Part shown: positions 58,901 through 64,000 of the stretch, piece by piece | Layout: each line of letters opens with the position of its first letter | Position numbering within the stretch: the first letter of the stretch is position 1 | Program-made: the position numbers and the translations under genes | The notes under the pieces: generated by a model | Told to the model about the DNA's origin: nothing | Databases searched by the model: none | What the model saw: the letters and a program-made list of their open reading frames with translations, nothing else | From: Candidula unifasciata | Taxonomy: Eukaryota; Mollusca; Gastropoda; Stylommatophora; Geomitridae | Assembly: GCA_905116865.2 (NCBI GenBank) | Contig: CAJHNH020006890.1 | Span: forward strand, 275,853-339,852 | Direction of reading: 5' to 3' | Length of the DNA: 64,000 nucleotides

Positions 58901-58914
58901 ACATATGTACTAAC

Positions 58915-59224
58915 GAGGGCCGCGTTAGCGCAGTCGATAGGAACTCGCTTTCAAATACAGCTGCGACTCGCTGAATGCAACCCACGGCCGGTGTTCGAAA
59001 CTAGGCGGTTCCGGGGTTTACCCAGCCTTTAGGAAAAAGGTACCAGAGTTAACACTCTGGGGTAAATTGAGGGACGTTGCTGTAGCTACTGAGTTGCGTG
59101 CGGACGGCGACACAGGTGGGCCGTTTCTTATCAGCTGTCCGAACATGTGGCAGAGCACATATGGTTTATAACCGTGTGCAATGACGCTGGTTCAAATCTC
59201 CCGACTTTACCTTTTTTTTTATGG
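58915..59224 (+). mobile_element. Candidate dimeric tRNA-derived SINE
   Basis: First head: A box ttagcgcagtcga and B box gtgttcgaaact (58928-59008). Second head: tggcagagcac and ggttcaaatctcc (59150-59200), then a run of 8-9 T. Flanked by gtactaac (58907-58914 and 59225-59232), an 8-bp match that is short for a SINE duplication. Confidence 0.6.
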
Positions 59225-59234
59225 GTACTAACTG

Positions 59235-60630
59235 ACACTCATATATAAGTGCGACCTTGAAGAAACAAATTAGAAACATCATATTTTTGCCACCACTGAG
59301 CTAACAGTGTCTAACCTGGACTTTGTGAACAGCTTGCAAATGATCAAAACTCGCATACCGAAACTTAAATCATGTGAGATGAAGTGCCTAGGAAAATCCC
59401 ATTAACTTCACCATCTAATTCTAGTGATAAATCATTGGGTGACGGGAGAGTCCGTAGCCTAAAAACTGTAGATTACATAACTGTACAAGAACTGTCAATT
59501 GATTAGTTGAACCCTAAGGTGTTCTTCTATGGTGCGATTTCAACAGTTTCACTAATTAAACTACGAAGATTGTAAATGTCAGTGTGGCATACTTCGCTTC
59601 AGAGGTCGAGGAAAGCTGACATCCATTGCTGCATGTCACATACTGCTAGTGTCAAGTGCTTTGGTGAGGGTTTCCCCGACTGAACCAAATGGCACTCTGA
59701 AGAAGTGTTAAAACGTTGAGATGTTGGCTCGCAATGGTCTAGGCGAAATCCTGCAGCTCCAGTGAACATCCAACCTACCTCAGGGGTGAGGCGACTCAAA
59801 TTATGGCACTACAGAACATACAATATTCCTAGGCACAACTTGCCTGACTTCCTCGGTACAATTAAGCCCCCAGACTAGATAGTCTCCCATGCTAGTCACA
59901 ATAACATAGTTAAACATGTAATATACCAAAACTACATACACTCCAGACAATTAGGAACAGTGAAGGATGGACACTAAAACAAGAATGTAAAAATCACAAA
60001 ACATCATGTAATCAGTATAACAAATGTAGGAATAAGGCAATAGGAATTCAATAGAACCAATATTACTGAGGAAAAGAATTCTAGTTATGACTGAATAGCA
60101 CATGAGTTGCTCCTAGCAGCAGCCATCTTCATCACTGCTAACATGTGGAACGTTGGATTCCTGGAACAGGCACTTAGCAATAAGATTAACCGCTACCGCT
60201 GGTTTTCTGCCGACAGGTTCAATTCACTGGAACAAATGTCTTCTCACACATCTGGGATGGCTGGTACAATGATCAAGAACTTCTCCTCTCCTCGGCATAT
60301 AGGAATAACTGGATACAATGTCTAACAGTTCAATTGTAATACCTTTACAGTCAGGGGTATATCACGGAATTAAAGGCCGTGTTATAAAACAGTAATTATA
60401 GTCTCTTGTCTTAGATGTAGGCAGGGAAGATGCCACACAAGGTCATGGACATCTACAAAACCACACTGGGGATGGATCTCTTCCATGTACGACTTTATGT
60501 GAACAATACTGTCACCAACAGGAGGCTGTGGGCAGGTGGTTCGGGTTAGGGCCAGTTCTGGATGTTCTGGGGTTGTTCAAAGCTGTGTCGTCGTGTAGTA
60601 TAGAACACGCGACATCGGCGCTGATATAAC
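59235..60630. other. No confident gene
   Basis: A minus-strand frame at 59808-59594 ends in a stop after DMQQWMSAFLDL and looks somewhat coding, but is unassigned. Confidence 0.35.
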
Positions 60631-60636
60631 TGAAGG

Positions 60637-60842
60637 TAGCCCGGCTCGCTAGCACAGTTGGCTAAACCAGACTGCTCGGCGACCAGGTAACGAGCTCCTT
60701 GTGGTCCGGGTTCACGCCCTGGGGAAGGCAGAAAAGCCACATTCTCCCATATTTACGTTATCTATCATGGAATCAAGACCATAGTACTAAGCCAAAGGGT
60801 AACAAACGCATAGTTTCTAGATACCTAAGAAAAAAAAAATGC
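60637..60842 (+). mobile_element. SINE-1 copy
   Basis: Head gcccggctcgctagcaca, A box tagcacagttgg (60650-60661), B box gggttcacgccct, body ending tttctagatac and an A tail. Flanked by aactgaagg (60628-60636 and 60843-60851). Confidence 0.9.
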
Positions 60843-61050
60843 AACTGAAGGCAAGACAAGGTTACACCCCTGTGACGTGGAGCAGCCTTATAAAACATAA
60901 ATAAAAGTCAGCTAGTATGCAGATTGTCCGGGAAACGTGAATAGGACCTAGATTATGATATCATACAGTGTTCACTTGGCTTCAGCTTGTCATTCTACAT
61001 GTTTTTCTAGCATCCATATGGTCACAAATTCGAATTCCTTTTAAGGAAGA

Positions 61051-61267
61051 GTCGTCCCTGTGGCTAAGTCGATGCGAACGCTTCGTAATGCCTGGATGCC
61101 GGGTTTGATCCCAACTGCGTGCCATGCGCCTTGCGTTGGTTTCGACAGTGGTATCAAGAAAACCCACCGTCCAGAAAATAATGGCAAACTACTGGACGTA
61201 ACCACACAACAGCTAGGGGCTGTTGGGGTTGGTTCTTCAACGTCCTGTAAAGGATACGCACCAAACC
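61051..61267 (+). mobile_element. tRNA-derived SINE-2
   Basis: A box gtggctaagtcgatgcg and B box gggtttgatccc near the start, then a body with ctactggacgtaaccacac and gtaaaggatacgca. Flanked by tttaaggaaga (61040-61050 and 61268-61278), an 11-bp target duplication. Confidence 0.85.
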
Positions 61268-61424
61268 TTTAAGGAAGAATTTGAAAGTTAACCTGGTCTC
61301 GCAAGTCGACCCAGCTACAATGAGCAGAAGGAAACCTTCTAGGAAATCAATACTATCAGCCAGATGCTCACTACATGACACCTGTCACGTGCCGATTAGG
61401 GCCAATACTTTAAACTCCACACCC

Positions 61425-61760
61425 CTGGGGGGCTGCCTGGTGTTGATGCATGGTGCCTGCCTTGAGTGCTAGGGGTTCCTGGTTCAGTCCCCGGTAAGGG
61501 CTGGGATTTTTTTTTTCACGTGGACTTGAACTTCTAGTAATTTCCTCTGATCTCTGGGTAGTGAGATCGGACGCCCGTGTGCATTGTTGCGCACGTAAAA
61601 AATCCCTTGGCAGTTGGAAATCGAAAAAAGTAACATAACGGCGCTGCCCGGGCAAAATTTAGAGTTAAAAACCTACCCAAAAGTATTTCAGGATCCTCAC
61701 CGGTGCTACGGAGCCTGTGCACTGAAATGAGCTTCTTCAAACTCAGACTTGAGTTAGAAG
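61425..61760 (+). mobile_element. tRNA-derived SINE-3
   Basis: B box ctggttcagtccccggt at about 61478-61494. The body contains tgcattgttgcgcacgtaaa and atcccttggcagttggaaat, and ends tagaagaagaac. The A box is weak. No target duplication was fixed. Confidence 0.65.
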
Positions 61761-61974
61761 AAGAACAGAACGAACGAACTAACGAACTTTATTTTCAAAG
61801 GGTTACAAATTAGGCACGCAGGCCTGTCTTACATTCGGCCCTTCCAAACTTCCATCTTTCACACAGCAGTTGTATTTCATCAATGAAGCATGTTATATTC
61901 ATGTAATAATATGCATATTATGGATATGAAGTCAAAAACAAAAGCATGGGTGGTAAAATATGTGCGCACGCTCA

Positions 61975-62110
61975 CGTGCGAACACACACACCCACATACA
62001 CACACAAGGCCAATCACGCACACACAAACACATAGGCACCCAGTACACACATACATCCACATACATACGAACATGCGCACATACATACCTACCTACCTAC
62101 CTACCTACCT

Positions 62111-62173
<63 letters not shown>

Positions 62174-62520
62174 CACATACATACAAACTCACATACATTC
62201 ACACTCATACACACGCTCTAAAACACACACGCATACAATCCAGACACATACAGACATACACACATATGCAGTCACTGGCACACACACAAACACATACATA
62301 CACGCAGTCAGGGAAACATACACACACATAGACATACTTAACACCCACACATACACAAATATACACGCACAGTCACACATACGCACACAGACGCATAACC
62401 CGATACAAGCAGAGACACGCAGACATTATATAATAGACACACCGATAGAGACTCACATAGATACACACAAAGTCACGCACAGCCACAGACAGACACAGAT
62501 ACACATGCAGCCATACAGAG
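61975..62520. repeat. Cryptic (CA)n / (CATA)n / (GACA)n / (CTAC)n region
   Basis: Includes (ctac)7 at 62088-62113, (gaca)8 at 62114-62144 and (ca)n to 62168. Frames such as 61890-62552 plus are artefacts. Confidence 0.9.
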
Positions 62521-62539
62521 CACTTGTTACTACCCGTGT

Positions 62540-63120
62540 GCCATGTTGTTGATCTGTTGTTCAAACCTTAATCCTCAGACTCCACATCCCTTACAGACTT
62601 ACATCGGGGAATTAATTTCGGTTAAAGGAATGTTGGTTTCACATAATCCCTCACTGAGATTGGAACAATGATGAAAGGAAGTTAACATAATTCATGTTGA
62701 TCAATCGCTGTTTTCACTAAGCGCAGCCGCAAGTGTTGTTGTAAAGTTCCAAAGATTTGATACATTCGTCAAAATGAACGCCATAAAGATCGGTCCTGTT
62801 GGCGTGTACACGTCTGCTCGCTGTGTGCATGCCCTTGATCCCGCTGTAAGCGGGTTAGCCTTTATTTCTGTAGGTCGCTTGTTGTGAAGGTGCATGCCGG
62901 GACAGGTGTGTCTGTGTAGCTCTGCTATTTAGTGTGGTAACCTTCTCGTGACTTTGCATGCACGCGTGCTCACCTCAGATCTCAGCCCGTACGCGCTACT
63001 GTCTGCTCGACTTATGCTGCAACAAGCTCACGTTTCTATAAACAGGAGACACAAAGGAAAAGAGAGTGGCACTTAAAGAAATCAAGAAGAAAGACATAAG
63101 GGACAACATAAACATTGAAA
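62540..63120. other. No recognised gene
   Basis: No array or element seen. Confidence 0.4.
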
Positions 63121-63124
63121 TGTG

Positions 63125-63127
<3 letters not shown>

Positions 63128-63185
<58 letters not shown>

Positions 63186-63241
63186 ATATATAAGTATATA
63201 TATATAATATATATATATAATATAATATATATATATATATA
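63128..63241. repeat. (TA)n microsatellite
   Basis: About 110 bp of TA with several phase slips. Confidence 0.95.
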
Positions 63242-63249
63242 TGCCAGCC

Positions 63250-64000
63250 TTTCGTAGTGGCAGGACGTTCCCAATTTGTTTCTAACTTGAGATTCCCACA
63301 CGCGGACTTTGATGCCGAAGAAATGTATGGTTAGCACGTTACACTGCCGCTGTCTCTATTTTAGCTGACTCTTCTTCATATTTGAAAACTGCTAAAGTCC
63401 TTTATTTTAGAAAGCTGTTTATTTTCCTTCTTGCCTGTATCTGATTGTTATACCAGGTTTTAAATACAGCTTTTACTTGTATCTATCTCTTATGTACCAT
63501 CCCCACACCGTCCCTACACCCCCCCCCGCCCGCCCAAGACCCTATCTCTCGTTTGTTTCGTAACCTATTTTTTCCACTTTCCATATGTTGTTTTATCTGC
63601 CTACTCTATTGTTTGACCAAACTTTCAGCATTGTTTGATCTCTTGATATCACATTTGCTGAGCCATTGACTACTACAGATCTAGTGTTTCAGGTCCGGTT
63701 TGCTTTCATCTGTACACAAATGTTGGCGACAACAATTGACAGACATCCATATAAACTATACGTACATTAGCTACTGTGTGTTTTGCGTTAATCACTGGAG
63801 AAACACATATTTTTCCTCTGTTCTATTCTAGCCCCCAATTAGTCGACTCCTACGACATGCTTGTTGTTGAGGCAGTAGATCTATTCTTGTTTACCCCACA
63901 ACGGAGCCCTGTAACCTGCACGGAGATAAGGATAATCTGTCTTTTGGCGCTGAACTAATCTTAACGATCAGATGGCGTGTATAACTTGTATATAATTCGG
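63250..64000. other. No recognised gene
   Basis: A C-rich stretch lies at 63514-63535. The frames at 63445-63669 and 63776-63958 have no domain. Confidence 0.4.

Noticed and set aside
61890..62552. 220-codon His/Thr-rich frame
   Set aside because: It is a reading of CA-rich simple sequence.

Overview
This is a gene-poor eukaryotic window dominated by mobile elements and tandem repeats. An invertebrate, most likely a mollusc, fits best. That is an inference from the many RNase H-bearing and endonuclease-type LINEs, the tRNA-derived SINEs and the very high minisatellite load; no species marker is visible. There is no bacterial gene, operon, rRNA or CRISPR array.

Host gene. The only host gene I can assemble runs on the minus strand from about 10946 off the left edge. 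It is the 5' end of a MORC-family (MORC3-like) GHKL ATPase. Three short coding exons (10914-10946, 5510-5582, 177-309) join in phase with canonical splice sites. Introns of 5.3 and 5.2 kb hold a TIR transposon, a 29-bp minisatellite and two LINE remnants.

Layout. 0.2-11 kb: MORC head and its introns. 10-16.7 kb: a graveyard of LINE 3' ends, including one with a restriction-endonuclease-like C-terminus. 16.7-22 kb: small arrays and a tetranucleotide-tailed repeat family. 22-28 kb: LINE ends, a SINE with a perfect target duplication, a Tc1-like remnant, a 19-bp array and a 399-bp TTC tract. 28-35.4 kb: a readable nest in which LINE A holds a SINE, whose tail holds LINE B. LINE A also carries a 28-bp minisatellite grown from its own reverse-transcriptase codons. 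37-44.7 kb: 39-bp, 38-bp and 62-bp minisatellites, the 38-bp one split by a LINE. 46.5-47.3 kb: second copy of the 715-bp TIR transposon. 47.85-51.87 kb: two copies of one element head to head across a (TA)n tract. 52-56.4 kb: a 48-bp array, a hAT-like element with an 8-bp target duplication, and a 2.5-kb composite minisatellite. 57-64 kb: a 28-bp array, several tRNA-derived SINEs and microsatellites.

How parts relate. Summing array spans, minisatellites fill roughly 11-12 kb of the 64 kb. Most long open frames in the window are artefacts of arrays whose unit is stop-free in several frames. The most informative biology is element stratigraphy (nesting, target duplications) and two cases of minisatellites arising in or at the end of LINEs.
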